Shown in pieces: positions 54,873-63,990 of a stretch of 64,000 nt of DNA. Numbering within the stretch: position 1 is the first letter of the stretch; each line of letters begins with the position of its first letter. A program made the position numbers and the translations under genes. This stretch comes from Pseudomonadota bacterium (GTDB lineage: Bacteria; Pseudomonadota; Alphaproteobacteria; Caulobacterales; Aquidulcibacteraceae). The notes under the pieces are model-generated. The model had not been told where the DNA came from. It made no database searches and saw only the letters and a program-made list of their open reading frames with translations. Location of the stretch: positions 806,001 through 870,000 of the forward strand of contig JAIUOD010000001.1 in NCBI GenBank assembly GCA_020161405.1, read 5' to 3'.

Positions 54873-55357
54873 TAATCAATCGGGCTTTCTTTTACTGCAT
54901 TGGTTTGGTTTGCACGAAAAGCCTCAAGACGTTTTGCCAAATCATCATCCATTAATGCCAAAACCGATGCCGCCAAAATCGCCGCATTTCCTGCGCCTGC
55001 TTTACCAATTGCCAATGTGCCAACTGGAATCCCTTTTGGCATTTGCACAATTGATAATAAACTATCTTTGCCCGAAAGTGCCGCTGATTGAACAGGAACC
55101 CCAAAAACAGGAAGTGTTGTCAAAGACGCAACCATACCTGGTAAGTGTGCTGCGCCGCCTGCACCAGCGATAATCACTTTAAGGCCGCGTGATTTTGCTG
55201 ATTTTGCATATTCAAACATACGCTCTGGTGTGCGGTGGGCGGAAACTATTTTAGCTTCATAAGGGATTTTCAATTCATCCAAAATATTGGCCGCTTCTTT
55301 CATGGTCTCCCAATCAGATTGTGAACCCATAATTAAGCCAACAAGAATTTCAGGCAT
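54872..55357 (-). CDS. purE: N5-carboxyaminoimidazole ribonucleotide mutase
   Basis: 161 aa class I Pur[19 protein letters not shown] (catalytic His), [15 protein letters not shown] and [26 protein letters not shown] are all intact. With PurK it converts AIR to CAIR. Order purE-purK is normal. No purine riboswitch was found upstream. Confidence 0.96.
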   Translation of the reverse strand: MPEILVGLIMGSQSDWETMKEAANILDELKIPYEAKIVSAHRTPERMFEYAKSAKSRGLKVIIAGAGGAAHLPGMVASLTTLPVFGVPVQSAALSGKDSLLSIVQMPKGIPVGTLAIGKAGAGNAAILAASVLALMDDDLAKRLEAFRANQTNAVKESPID

Positions 55358-55517
55358 TTAACACCCCGCACAAAAACGCCGCTATTAAAGGAAAAAAGCG
55401 AAAATTCAAGCTATATTGCCTCATTTTTGCCAAGAAATAACAATAGATTATGTTATTGGTAAACCAAAAATTAACAAAATCAAACAAAGGTCTTAAATTA
55501 AAATATATTGTGGCAGC

Positions 55518-56279
55518 ATGAAAGCAATCGACTTTAACTCTTCACCGCTTATCAAACAATCTTTGGCACGCGCCAAAGGTAAGGATGATGTCGCACAATT
55601 GGTAAAGTTTGAGGCTGCGCAAAATAGCCCCCAAAATACAGAAGATGAAATTGGCGAAATCCTTAATATACATGGCGTCCCGCATGAAGAGATGACGCCA
55701 ATGGTTAAGGCGGCAATCGACAGTTTGATGGATGAGGTTCGCATTCTTCGCTCCGAACGCGTTAGATTGATGGACGCTTTGCGTAATGCAGAATCACTTG
55801 CTGATACTGATCCTTTGTCGGGCGTATTTAATGCGCGCGCATTTTTGCGTGAAATGGGACGCATTATGTCATTTGGTCAAAGATATGATATTCCGTCATC
55901 GCTTTTATTCTTTGATTTAAATGGCTTTAAAGGTGTGAATGATAGTTTTGGCCATGCCGCAGGTGATTTAATAATTCAAAATTTTGCCCGAACTTTGAAA
56001 GAAAATATCCGTGAATCTGATATTGTTGGGCGCGTTGGCGGTGATGAATTTGCAATCTTGCTTGCCAAAGCCAATGAACAAGAGGCGCAGGCAAAATCGG
56101 CTCAATTAAAATCTGCAATTGCGGCAATTCGTATTCCATTTAATGGGCGGGTTTTAACAACCGATGCAACAATTGGCGTTTATGCAATAGATAATAAAGA
56201 CACTCCACAATCAGCCTTAAGTGCCGCCGATGAAGCAATGTATCAAGGCAAAATAAGCGCAAGAATTCAGATTTTGTAA
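55518..56279 (+). CDS. GGDEF diguanylate cyclase
   Basis: 253 aa, no membrane helices. The N-terminal ~90 residues are helical (IDSLMDEVRILRSERVRLMDALRNAE) and likely dimerise; the GGDEF domain covers 95-253. The active-site GGDEF is intact and the inhibitory I-site RxxD is present as RESD 5 residues upstream, so product inhibition is predicted. It makes c-di-GMP. It is divergent from purE and 128 bp upstream of rpoH; no obvious partner domain gives its input signal. Confidence 0.92.
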   Translation: MKAIDFNSSPLIKQSLARAKGKDDVAQLVKFEAAQNSPQNTEDEIGEILNIHGVPHEEMTPMVKAAIDSLMDEVRILRSERVRLMDALRNAESLADTDPLSGVFNARAFLREMGRIMSFGQRYDIPSSLLFFDLNGFKGVNDSFGHAAGDLIIQNFARTLKENIRESDIVGRVGGDEFAILLAKANEQEAQAKSAQLKSAIAAIRIPFNGRVLTTDATIGVYAIDNKDTPQSALSAADEAMYQGKISARIQIL

Positions 56280-56343
56280 AGATTAAAAATTTCTCACAAG
56301 ACTTTTTGCACATCACCCCTTAAACTCGCCATAATTAGTTCCT

Positions 56344-56364
56344 AAATATCGAACAACGATATTT
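56344..56364 (+). promoter_or_regulatory. Hairpin in the rpoH upstream region
   Basis: A perfect 8-bp inverted repeat AAATATCG-AACAA-CGATATTT, 44 bp upstream of the rpoH start. It could be a leader hairpin or an operator. A heat-responsive leader is plausible in rpoH but not shown here. Confidence 0.3.
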
Positions 56365-56407
56365 ATGACTATTCCACTCAGGAATTAAAAACAATTCGGG
56401 GATTGAA

Positions 56408-57301
56408 ATGACAAGTACTTCTTTAACATTATCATTAGGGCCAGAATTAGGCCTACAAAGATATTTGTCTGAAATTCGTAAATTTCCAATGTTGGAAAAG
56501 AATGAAGAATTCATGCTTGCTAAACGTTGGCGTGAACATGAAGATCCGCAGGCTGCTGAACGCCTTGTAACCTCTCACCTTCGCCTTGTTGCGAAAATGG
56601 CAATGGGTTATCGCGGTTATGGCCTTCCAATTGCAGAGGTTATTTCAGAAGGTAATATAGGCCTTATGCAGGCGGTTAAGAAGTTTGATCCCGATAAGGG
56701 TTTCCGCCTTGCAACTTATGCAATGTGGTGGATTAGGGCATCAATTCAAGAATATGTTTTGCGCACTTGGTCATTGGTTAAAATGGGCACAACCGCCGCG
56801 CAAAAGAAATTATTCTTTAATTTGCGCCGCATGAAACAAAAAATGCAAGCCATTGAAGATGGTGAATTGCGCCCTGACCAAGTTGAAGAAATTTCAACTA
56901 AACTTGGTGTTTCTGAAACAGAAGTTATTAATATGAACCGCCGATTATCAGGCCCCGATGCATCACTAAATGTGCAAATTGGTGGCGAAGAAGGAAGCGG
57001 TGAATGGCAAGATTGGTTGGCTTCTGATGAAGAAAGCGCCGAAACCACTTTGGGCCAATCCGAAGAATATGATGCACGTATGGAACTTTTAAATACAGCA
57101 ATGGCGCGCCTTAATGAACGCGAACAAAAAATCATTCGTGAGCGTCGCCTTAAAGAAGATCCAACAACCTTGGAAGATTTAGCCGATGAATTTGGTGTTT
57201 CGCGTGAACGCATCCGCCAAATCGAAGTTCGCGCCTTTGAAAAACTTCAAGAAGCAATGAAAGCAGCAGCTTTGGAAAAAGGTTTAATCGAGGCCGTATA
57301 A
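56408..57301 (+). CDS. rpoH: RNA polymerase sigma factor RpoH (sigma-32)
   Basis: 297 aa group 3 heat-shock sigma factor. Region 2 is FRLATYAMWWIRASIQEYVLRTWSLVKMGTT; the RpoH box (QKKLFFNLRR, residues 132-141) identifies it as sigma-32, distinguishing it from RpoD. Region 4.2 is LEDLADEFGVSRERIRQIEVRAFEKL. It directs heat-shock chaperone and protease genes. An ATG at 56408 follows GGGGATTGAA. Confidence 0.96.
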   Translation: MTSTSLTLSLGPELGLQRYLSEIRKFPMLEKNEEFMLAKRWREHEDPQAAERLVTSHLRLVAKMAMGYRGYGLPIAEVISEGNIGLMQAVKKFDPDKGFRLATYAMWWIRASIQEYVLRTWSLVKMGTTAAQKKLFFNLRRMKQKMQAIEDGELRPDQVEEISTKLGVSETEVINMNRRLSGPDASLNVQIGGEEGSGEWQDWLASDEESAETTLGQSEEYDARMELLNTAMARLNEREQKIIRERRLKEDPTTLEDLADEFGVSRERIRQIEVRAFEKLQEAMKAAALEKGLIEAV

Positions 57302-57340
57302 AGAGTTTGTTTTTTTGACATTTGAGTGCGAAAAGAAAAT

Positions 57341-59503
57341 ATGCGTTTCGCCCAAATTCAACTTGCTATGCCTTTTAATGAGGGTTTTGATTATTCAATT
57401 CCTGATGGTATCGATGTTGACGTTGGCAACTTTGTTGCAATTCCGCTTGGTAACCAAACAAAAATTGGCGTTATTTGGGGTTTTGATGCACCTGAAACTA
57501 AAATTGAAAAAATTAAGCCAATAATTGCCAAACTCGATATTCCCAGACTTTCAAATGAGGTAATGCAATTCATTGATTGGGTTTCACGTTATTTAGTTAC
57601 CTATCGCGGTTCAATTTTAGGGCAGGTTTTAAGACCTTATGAAGCCCTTTTGGATGGGCCATTTATAAACCGCATTGTTCTGGGTGAGAATTCAGTTGAA
57701 AAACTAACGCAGCAACGCCAAAAAATTATCGATTTGGTTTCTTGCCCCGATTATGCGCCATTAACCCGCCAAGAATTAAGCGCACAATCGCAAATTTCGA
57801 CTGCCACCATCACACAATTGCTAAAATCTGGCGCTTTAAAAGAATTAAAAACCAATGCCGATTTGCCATTTGACCCCATTAAATTAAATGGAAAACCCGC
57901 CGATTTAAACCCGCAACAACAAGCCGCAAAAAATGCCATCGCAAAGGCGGACGGCTTTGCGCCATTCTTACTTGATGGCGTTACAGGTTCTGGCAAAACC
58001 GAAGTTTATCTTGAGGCGATTGCCGATATTTTGGCGCAGGATGAAAATGCGCAAATATTGATTCTGTTGCCAGAAATTTCTTTAACCCAAGCCGTAATTT
58101 CGCGTATTGAACAAAGGTTTGGCGCAAAACCTGTTGAATGGCATAATGAAATTCCAATGCCGCAAAAGCGCCGCGCATGGCGAATGATAAATAATGGAAG
58201 CGCGCAAATAATAATTGGCGCACGTTCGGCAATTTTCCTTCCTTTCCAAAATCTCAAGTTAATCGTGGTCGATGAAGAACATGACACGTCATATAAGCAA
58301 GATGATGGTTTAAGGTATCATGCGCGCGATTTGGCGGTGGTTAGGGCAAAATTTGCTGGCGCGCGCGTGGTTTTGGCATCAGCAACCCCATCATTGGAAA
58401 CGCGAAATAATGCCAAAACTAATAAATATAATCATTTGCTTTTGACCAATCGTTTTGGTTTGGCGGTTTTACCTAATATTGAATTGGTGAATTTAAAAGA
58501 ATACCCGCCGCCCAAAGATAAATGGCTATCACCATTGATGATAGAGGCGATTGCCGATTCGCTTTCACGCAAAGAACAGGCACTTTTGTTTTTAAATCGG
58601 CGTGGTTATGCCCCTGTGGTTTTGTGCAAAAGATGTGGTCATCGCATGATGTCGCCAAATTCGGCATCTTGGTTGGTGGAACATCGTTTTTCGGGGCGTT
58701 TGATTTGTCATTTAACGGGATATTCAATTAAAAAACCAATTAATTGCCCCGAATGTAATGGCTATGACACTTTAACCTCAATCGGCCCAGGGATAGAACG
58801 TATCGCAGTTGAAGCCAAAGAATTATTCCCCAATGCGCGTATAGAGGTTTTTTCATCCGATACCGCCAATTCACCAACCCAAGTTCGCGCAATTATCGAA
58901 CGTATGGAAAAGGGCGAAATTGATATAATTATCGGCACTCAAATTGTTGCCAAAGGCCATAATTTCCCAAACCTTACCTTTGTTGGCGTGGTTGATGGTG
59001 ATTTAGGCCTAAAAGGCGGGGATCCGCGCGCAGGTGAACGAACCTATCAAATCCTAACCCAAGTTGCAGGGCGGGCAGGGCGTAGTGGGCTTAAGGGTAA
59101 GGCCATGATACAGACTTTTTACCCCGAAAATGATGCCTTTGTGGCATTATTGAATAATGACCGCGATAGTTTTCTTGATATAGAAACCCAAATGCGGGCA
59201 ATGGCAGGTCTGCCGCCTTTTGGGCGTTTGGCATCTTTGCAATTAATGGCAAAGGATGAAGCGGCCTTAAGCGAGGCCAAGGATATTGTTAATAATGCAC
59301 TTATTAATGCCGAGGGCATTGAAATTTGGGGCCCTGCGCCGCCGCCTATCGCCCTTATTCGTGGTTGGCATAGATTAAGATATTTGGTGCGCGCCGAAAA
59401 AAATGTTGATTTATCGGCTTTTATCCTTGCATGGCGCAAAAGAATTAAACTTACCCCAAAGGTAAGGCTTATAATTGACATAGAACCCTATAGCTTTTTG
59501 TAA
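57341..59503 (+). CDS. priA: Primosomal protein N' (replication restart helicase PriA)
   Basis: 720 aa. Walker A is GVTGSGKTE (213-221), Walker B VDEEHD, and the helicase C-terminus has TQIVAKGHNFPNLTFVGVVDGD and QVAGRAGRSG. PriA restarts collapsed forks. The zinc region is unusual: Cys429 and Cys432, and Cys469 and Cys472, remain, but the middle four cysteines are mostly lost (Ser438, Ser441, Cys456, Thr459). So one of the two zinc sites is probably absent. Start ATG 57341 is used. Confidence 0.95.
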   Translation: MRFAQIQLAMPFNEGFDYSIPDGIDVDVGNFVAIPLGNQTKIGVIWGFDAPETKIEKIKPIIAKLDIPRLSNEVMQFIDWVSRYLVTYRGSILGQVLRPYEALLDGPFINRIVLGENSVEKLTQQRQKIIDLVSCPDYAPLTRQELSAQSQISTATITQLLKSGALKELKTNADLPFDPIKLNGKPADLNPQQQAAKNAIAKADGFAPFLLDGVTGSGKTEVYLEAIADILAQDENAQILILLPEISLTQAVISRIEQRFGAKPVEWHNEIPMPQKRRAWRMINNGSAQIIIGARSAIFLPFQNLKLIVVDEEHDTSYKQDDGLRYHARDLAVVRAKFAGARVVLASATPSLETRNNAKTNKYNHLLLTNRFGLAVLPNIELVNLKEYPPPKDKWLSPLMIEAIADSLSRKEQALLFLNRRGYAPVVLCKRCGHRMMSPNSASWLVEHRFSGRLICHLTGYSIKKPINCPECNGYDTLTSIGPGIERIAVEAKELFPNARIEVFSSDTANSPTQVRAIIERMEKGEIDIIIGTQIVAKGHNFPNLTFVGVVDGDLGLKGGDPRAGERTYQILTQVAGRAGRSGLKGKAMIQTFYPENDAFVALLNNDRDSFLDIETQMRAMAGLPPFGRLASLQLMAKDEAALSEAKDIVNNALINAEGIEIWGPAPPPIALIRGWHRLRYLVRAEKNVDLSAFILAWRKRIKLTPKVRLIIDIEPYSFL

Positions 59504-59525
59504 AAATCCCATTAAATAGTTGGCT

Positions 59526-60302
59526 ATGGAAAATTTATTTCACTGGATTTCTGACCCTGCGCATTGGGTCTCGCTTTTAACGCTTACATTCCTTGAGGTT
59601 GTTTTAGGGATTGATAATTTGCTTTTTGTTTCGATTGCGGTTTCAAAACTCAAAGGCAAAGAAAGGGTGCAAGCTTCAAATATTGGTGTGTGGGGCGCAA
59701 TGGTTTTGCGCATCATTATGCTTGGCGGTATTTTTTGGATAATTTCTTTGGGTGAAAATGCGCTTTTCACACTTCCGCAATTCTATGGTGAAATAGCGGG
59801 ACATGGCGATGCACATGCTATCAAAGAAGCAATGGAAGTTACCATAAAAGATCTTATTTTAATTGGTGGTGGCCTTTTCCTTTTATACAAAGCAACCGAA
59901 GAAATTCATGCTTCTGTTGAAGGCACTGGTCATGAAGAAGGCGAAGCCAAAACTAATTTCAAAGCCGTAATAATGCAATTGGCCTTTATTAATATCGTAT
60001 TTTCAATGGATAGTGTGATTACAGCCGTTGGTATGACTGATATTTTGGGTATTATGATTTTGGCAGTTATTCTTTCAACCTTCGTTATGGCGGTTGCGGC
60101 TAAACCACTTACAAATTTTGTTGAAAAGCATCCAACAATTAAAACTTTGGCTTTGGCCTTTATTCTTTTGGTTGGTGTTGCGCTTGTTGCTGATGGTTTA
60201 GGTTTTCATATTCCGCGCGGGTTTTTATATTTTGCCCTTGCCTTTTCTATGGGTGTGGAACTTATCAATATTACACAACGCAAAAAATCAGATAAACACT
60301 GA
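59526..60302 (+). CDS. TerC-family integral membrane protein
   Basis: 258 aa with about seven transmembrane helices. The TerC motifs FLEVVLGIDNLLFVSIAV (helix 1, with the conserved Glu and Asp) and INIVFSMDSVITAVGM (helix 6) are clear, as is the His-rich loop GHGDAHAIKEAME. TerC proteins are linked to tellurite resistance, manganese export and metalation of secreted enzymes (e.g. Alx, MeeY-type). The gene lies 22 bp after priA. Confidence 0.85.
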   Translation: MENLFHWISDPAHWVSLLTLTFLEVVLGIDNLLFVSIAVSKLKGKERVQASNIGVWGAMVLRIIMLGGIFWIISLGENALFTLPQFYGEIAGHGDAHAIKEAMEVTIKDLILIGGGLFLLYKATEEIHASVEGTGHEEGEAKTNFKAVIMQLAFINIVFSMDSVITAVGMTDILGIMILAVILSTFVMAVAAKPLTNFVEKHPTIKTLALAFILLVGVALVADGLGFHIPRGFLYFALAFSMGVELINITQRKKSDKH

Positions 60303-60341
60303 TACTTTTGTTTTAAAAACGTCATAAACTATTGCCCAAAT

Positions 60342-60373
60342 GCTTTGGTGGGGTTAAAAGCCACCGCCAAAGC
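60342..60373 (+). promoter_or_regulatory. Imperfect hairpin in the purA leader
   Basis: GCTTTGGTGG (60342-60351) pairs with CCA-CCAAAGC arms (60361-60363, 60367-60373) with a small bulge. There is no T run after it, so it is not a simple terminator. It lies 48 bp before purA and could be a leader structure. Confidence 0.25.
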
Positions 60374-60420
60374 ACCTTTACGCCTTGGCTTTGTTGAAAT
60401 CACAAAGACAGGATTATTAA

Positions 60421-61710
60421 ATGTCAAACGTTGTAGTTGTCGGCGCCCAATGGGGCGATGAGGGTAAAGGTAAAATTGTTGATTGGCTTTCTGACCGCGC
60501 TGATATTGTTGTGCGTTTCCAAGGTGGTCATAATGCGGGTCACACGCTTGTAGTTGGCAATAATGTTTATAAATTATCGCTTTTACCATCTGGCCTTGTT
60601 CAGGGTAAATTATCGATGATTGGCAATGGCGTTGTAGTTGACCCTTATGCTTTATTGGCCGAAATTGAACGCATAAGCGCACAAGGCATTAAAATTTCAA
60701 ATGAAAATTTGGTTTTGGCTGAAAATGCCGCCCTTATCTTGCCAATCCATCAAGATTTGGATGCGGCGCGCGAAAAGGCGGCTGGCTCTGGCAAAATTGG
60801 AACAACTGGTCGTGGCATTGGCCCAGCTTATGAAGATAAGGTTGGTCGCCGCGCGGTTCGTGTTGCTGACCTTGCCGATAAATCAGCTTTGGAGGCCAAG
60901 GTTGAGCGTTTAATGGCGCATCATAAAGCTTTGCGTGCTGGCCTTGATTTGCCTGAAATTGACGGCGCAAAATTAGTGAATGATTTATTGGCGCTTGCAC
61001 CAAAAATCTTGCCATATATGAAACCGGTTTGGCGCGAACTTGAAAATGCGCGCAAAGAAAATAAACGCGTTTTATTTGAGGGCGCACAAGGTATCATGCT
61101 TGATGTTGATCATGGCACATATCCTTATGTAACTTCATCATCTACAGTTGCAGGGCAGGCGGCATCTGGTTCGGGTACCGGCCCTGGTAATCTTGATTAT
61201 GTTTTGGGCATCGTCAAAGCCTATACAACACGTGTTGGTGAAGGCCCATTCCCTACTGAATTATTCGACGATGTAGGCAAAGGAATTGGTGAGCGCGGGC
61301 ATGAATTTGGAACTGTAACAGGGCGTGCGCGTCGTTGCGGTTGGTTTGATTCTATCATGGTTCATCAGGCTTGCTGCGTTGGTGGTATTGATGGCCTGTC
61401 TTTGACCAAACTTGATGTTCTTGATGGAATTGATGAATTAAAAATCTGTGTTGGATATAAATTAGGCGATAAAGTGCTTGATTATTTCCCGTCAAATCAA
61501 AAAGACCAAGCCGCAGTTGTGCCAATTTACGAAAGCATGGACGGTTGGTCAGAAACTACGCAGGGCGCGCGCTCTTGGAAAGATTTGCCTGCAAACGCAA
61601 TTAAATATGTGCGTCGTATCGAAGAATTGGTTGGCCGCCCTGTTGCAATGGTTTCAACATCGCCTCAACGTGATGACACAATTCTGGTAAAGGATCCGTT
61701 TGAGAAATAA
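60421..61710 (+). CDS. purA: Adenylosuccinate synthetase
   Basis: 429 aa. It converts IMP and aspartate to adenylosuccinate using [19 protein letters not shown] (P-loop and catalytic Asp/His), [50 protein letters not shown] and [12 protein letters not shown] are all conserved. Length is normal. Confidence 0.97.
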   Translation: MSNVVVVGAQWGDEGKGKIVDWLSDRADIVVRFQGGHNAGHTLVVGNNVYKLSLLPSGLVQGKLSMIGNGVVVDPYALLAEIERISAQGIKISNENLVLAENAALILPIHQDLDAAREKAAGSGKIGTTGRGIGPAYEDKVGRRAVRVADLADKSALEAKVERLMAHHKALRAGLDLPEIDGAKLVNDLLALAPKILPYMKPVWRELENARKENKRVLFEGAQGIMLDVDHGTYPYVTSSSTVAGQAASGSGTGPGNLDYVLGIVKAYTTRVGEGPFPTELFDDVGKGIGERGHEFGTVTGRARRCGWFDSIMVHQACCVGGIDGLSLTKLDVLDGIDELKICVGYKLGDKVLDYFPSNQKDQAAVVPIYESMDGWSETTQGARSWKDLPANAIKYVRRIEELVGRPVAMVSTSPQRDDTILVKDPFEK

Positions 61711-61721
61711 ACCGATGAGCC

Positions 61722-61781
61722 CCAAAAAGTTGCAGACTTTTTGGATAAGGCGAAGAGTAAAATTTGCCCTCAGCAAATTTT
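61722..61781 (+). terminator. Two tandem perfect hairpins after purA
   Basis: Hairpin 1: CCAAAAAGT (61722-61730) / ACTTTTTGG (61736-61744). Hairpin 2: AAAATTTGC (61759-61767) / GCAAATTTT (61773-61781). Each has a 9-bp stem and a 5-nt loop. The pair lies between purA and the next gene and likely forms a terminator or processing site. Confidence 0.45.
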
Positions 61782-61815
61782 CAAAAAGAAAGTATTTTTG
61801 TTTTGGAGTTGTGGC

Positions 61816-62220
61816 ATGAAAATCTATTGCAAAAAATGCCACACTCAACTTAGCAAAGATTGCCAAATTGGCACAATTTTGGATTATGACGACAAGGCTC
61901 AAGAAACTGCGCCTGCGGTTCCAAATGGAATGATAATAATTCTTGATGAAGACAAGTTTATCCTTTCATATCTTTCAAATTGTGAAACGCCTATTAAGAA
62001 ATTAATTTCAACAAAAGGTGCAATTGCTATTAATCCTAACGATATTGAAGATGGCGTTCTTATTAGTTGTGGAAAAGATAATGGCTGTTGTGGTTCTGAC
62101 GGAATGGATGGATTTAATCGTAAATGTAAATGCGGAAATATCCTTGGAACAGAATGGTCAGATTGTTGGACACAAGCTGAAATTCGGTTTGAGCCATTAA
62201 AAGTGGAAATTTGGGATTAA
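61816..62220 (+). CDS. Conserved Cys-rich protein of unknown function
   Basis: 134 aa. The N-terminal CKKC (residues 5-8) and the block KDNGCCGSDGMDGFNRKCKCG (about 94-114) could hold one or more zinc ions. Similar unnamed proteins with an ending TEWSDCWTQAEIRF exist in many bacteria, but I do not recognise a function. GGAG precedes ATG 61816, which is preferred to a longer frame. Confidence 0.6.
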   Translation: MKIYCKKCHTQLSKDCQIGTILDYDDKAQETAPAVPNGMIIILDEDKFILSYLSNCETPIKKLISTKGAIAINPNDIEDGVLISCGKDNGCCGSDGMDGFNRKCKCGNILGTEWSDCWTQAEIRFEPLKVEIWD

Positions 62221-62262
62221 ATAATTTAACTTTACCAAATAATTTAATAAAAAGAGCAATTG

Positions 62263-62478
62263 ATGGAAAATAAAGAAGAACCAAAGTCACCGCACCCAAC
62301 AATATCTGATGAAGAATGGGATAATCCGCCGCCTTTAACTGGTGATAGGTTGAAAGCTCATCAAGAAAATGTGCAATTCGTGCGTAATCTTGTGGTTAAA
62401 TTTGCGATTGCAAAAATTGGAATTTTAACGCTTGTCGCGGTAATCTTGTGGAAGTTTTTTGGCAAAGGCCATCATTAA
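62263..62478 (+). CDS. Small single-pass membrane protein, unknown
   Basis: 71 aa. A charged N-terminus rich in Glu, Lys and Pro (EEPKSPHPTISDEEWDNPPP) is followed by one transmembrane helix (about 48-66; IAKIGILTLVAVILWKFF) and a short His tail. It is 42 bp after the Cys-rich gene, and a terminator follows. No family is recognised, but the AAAGAG ribosome site and terminator support the gene. Confidence 0.55.
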   Translation: MENKEEPKSPHPTISDEEWDNPPPLTGDRLKAHQENVQFVRNLVVKFAIAKIGILTLVAVILWKFFGKGHH

Positions 62479-62484
62479 TAAAAA

Positions 62485-62510
62485 GCCCGCCAATTTGGCG
62501 GGCCTTTTTT
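62485..62510. terminator. Bidirectional terminator between the small membrane protein and bglA
   Basis: An 8-bp GC-rich stem (62485-62492 with 62496-62503), followed by seven T residues on the plus strand and preceded by four A residues for the opposite direction. It serves the convergent genes at 62478 and 62509. Confidence 0.8.
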
Positions 62511-63891
62511 ATTTTATTGTATCGATAAACGGCTCTTTTAAATCCAAAGCTTCACCATTGGTTTCAATTATTTTTGAATAATATCTGCCCGAAGTTTTGA
62601 TGGTGCGATTACATGTTTCATAATCAACATGAATAATCCCAAAGCGCTTTGAATAGCCAAGCGACCATTCAAGGTTATCCAATAAAGACCATGTCATATA
62701 GCCGCGAATATCAATCCCATCAGAGATAGCGCGGTGTATGGCTTTTAAATGGCGTTGTAAATAATCGACACGTAAAGGATCGTGAATTTTACCATTCACT
62801 GGTTTTGGCGGATCGAAGAAAGCCGAACCATTTTCAGTAATATAAAGTGGTGTATCGCCATAATTATCCTTGAACCATTTCAAAGTGTCATAAAGCCCAT
62901 CCTCAAACACTTCCCAACCTGTTTCGGTATAGGTTTTATGAGGAACGCGAACGCCTTTTGCTTTTAAATGCCAATTATTAGGTTCATAAGCGGTAACAGA
63001 GCGTGTATAATAATTGATACCAATGAAATCTACTTTTTGTGAAGTAAGTTCAAAATCTTCTTTCGGCCATGGTTTTGGCCATGCATCTTCAAAAATCTCC
63101 GCCATTTCATCAGGATATTTACCTTTAAAAACTGGGTCTAGATATTGATGATTCATATAAGCTGCGGCGCGTTTTGTTGCTGCTATATCCTCTTTAGAAT
63201 CACTAGCGGGATATTTAGGCTCGATATTTACAACAAGGCCGATTTCATGCTTGCCGATTTCACGGTAATTTTTAACTGCCTGCCCATGCGCGCGCATCAA
63301 ATTATGCGATGCAATCGGGGTTTCGTAGCGATTTTTATGCCCTGGTGCCAAAGCGCCAAATAAATAACCGCCATCAGTAACAACCCAAGGCTCGTTCAAA
63401 GTTACCCATTTTTTTACGCGCCCATCAAGCGCTTTGAATAAAACATTGGCATAATCACCGAAATAATCAGAAATATCGCGGTTTAACCATCCGCCAATAT
63501 GATCCAATGCTTCGGGTAAATCCCAATGATAAAGCGTCAATAATGGTTCAATGCCTTTTTCTAAAAGGCCATCAACAAGGCGTGAATAAAAATCAATACC
63601 TTTTTGATTTATCGCACCTTTTCCTTGCGGCAAAATACGTGACCAAGAAGTTGAAAAGCGATATGCTTTAAGGCCAAGTTCAGCCATAAGGCCAATATCT
63701 TCTTGCCAGCGATTATAATGATCGGTTGCAATATCACCAGTGTCACCATTAAGCATCAAACCTGGAGTGTGCGAAAAGCCCTGCCAAATGCTTGGCCCTG
63801 CACCATCTGCTAGTGGTGAACCTTCGATTTGATACGCTGCCGTTGCCGCACCCCAAAGGAAATTGGGTGGAAATTTAGTTGCTCCCGTCAT
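62509..63891 (-). CDS. GH1 beta-glucosidase
   Basis: 460 aa, no signal peptide, so cytoplasmic. The catalytic acid/base Glu167 (TLNEPW) and nucleophile Glu353 (YITENGSAF) are intact, as are FLWGAATAAYQIEG at the N-terminus and the MTWSLLDNLEWSLGYSKRFGII ending. GH1 enzymes cleave beta-glucosides or beta-galactosides imported as disaccharides. An AGTCGGAGAG ribosome site precedes it. A LacI-type operator lies 88-99 bp upstream; a sugar transporter and regulator are expected outside the window. Confidence 0.94.
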   Translation of the reverse strand: MTGATKFPPNFLWGAATAAYQIEGSPLADGAGPSIWQGFSHTPGLMLNGDTGDIATDHYNRWQEDIGLMAELGLKAYRFSTSWSRILPQGKGAINQKGIDFYSRLVDGLLEKGIEPLLTLYHWDLPEALDHIGGWLNRDISDYFGDYANVLFKALDGRVKKWVTLNEPWVVTDGGYLFGALAPGHKNRYETPIASHNLMRAHGQAVKNYREIGKHEIGLVVNIEPKYPASDSKEDIAATKRAAAYMNHQYLDPVFKGKYPDEMAEIFEDAWPKPWPKEDFELTSQKVDFIGINYYTRSVTAYEPNNWHLKAKGVRVPHKTYTETGWEVFEDGLYDTLKWFKDNYGDTPLYITENGSAFFDPPKPVNGKIHDPLRVDYLQRHLKAIHRAISDGIDIRGYMTWSLLDNLEWSLGYSKRFGIIHVDYETCNRTIKTSGRYYSKIIETNGEALDLKEPFIDTIK

Positions 63892-63978
63892 GGTCTCTCC
63901 GACTTATTATGTCATTTTGCGAAATCTTTGTTCAAGCCATTTTTTTGCAAAAGCAAATTTGCACTTTACAATCGCCAT

Positions 63979-63990
63979 GTAAACGTTTAC
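63979..63990. promoter_or_regulatory. LacI/GalR-type operator
   Basis: A perfect 12-bp palindrome GTAAACGTTTAC with the central CG typical of LacI-family operators (extended T..GTAAACGTTTAC..G). It lies upstream of the beta-glucosidase on the minus strand and probably mediates control by its sugar substrate. Confidence 0.65.
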
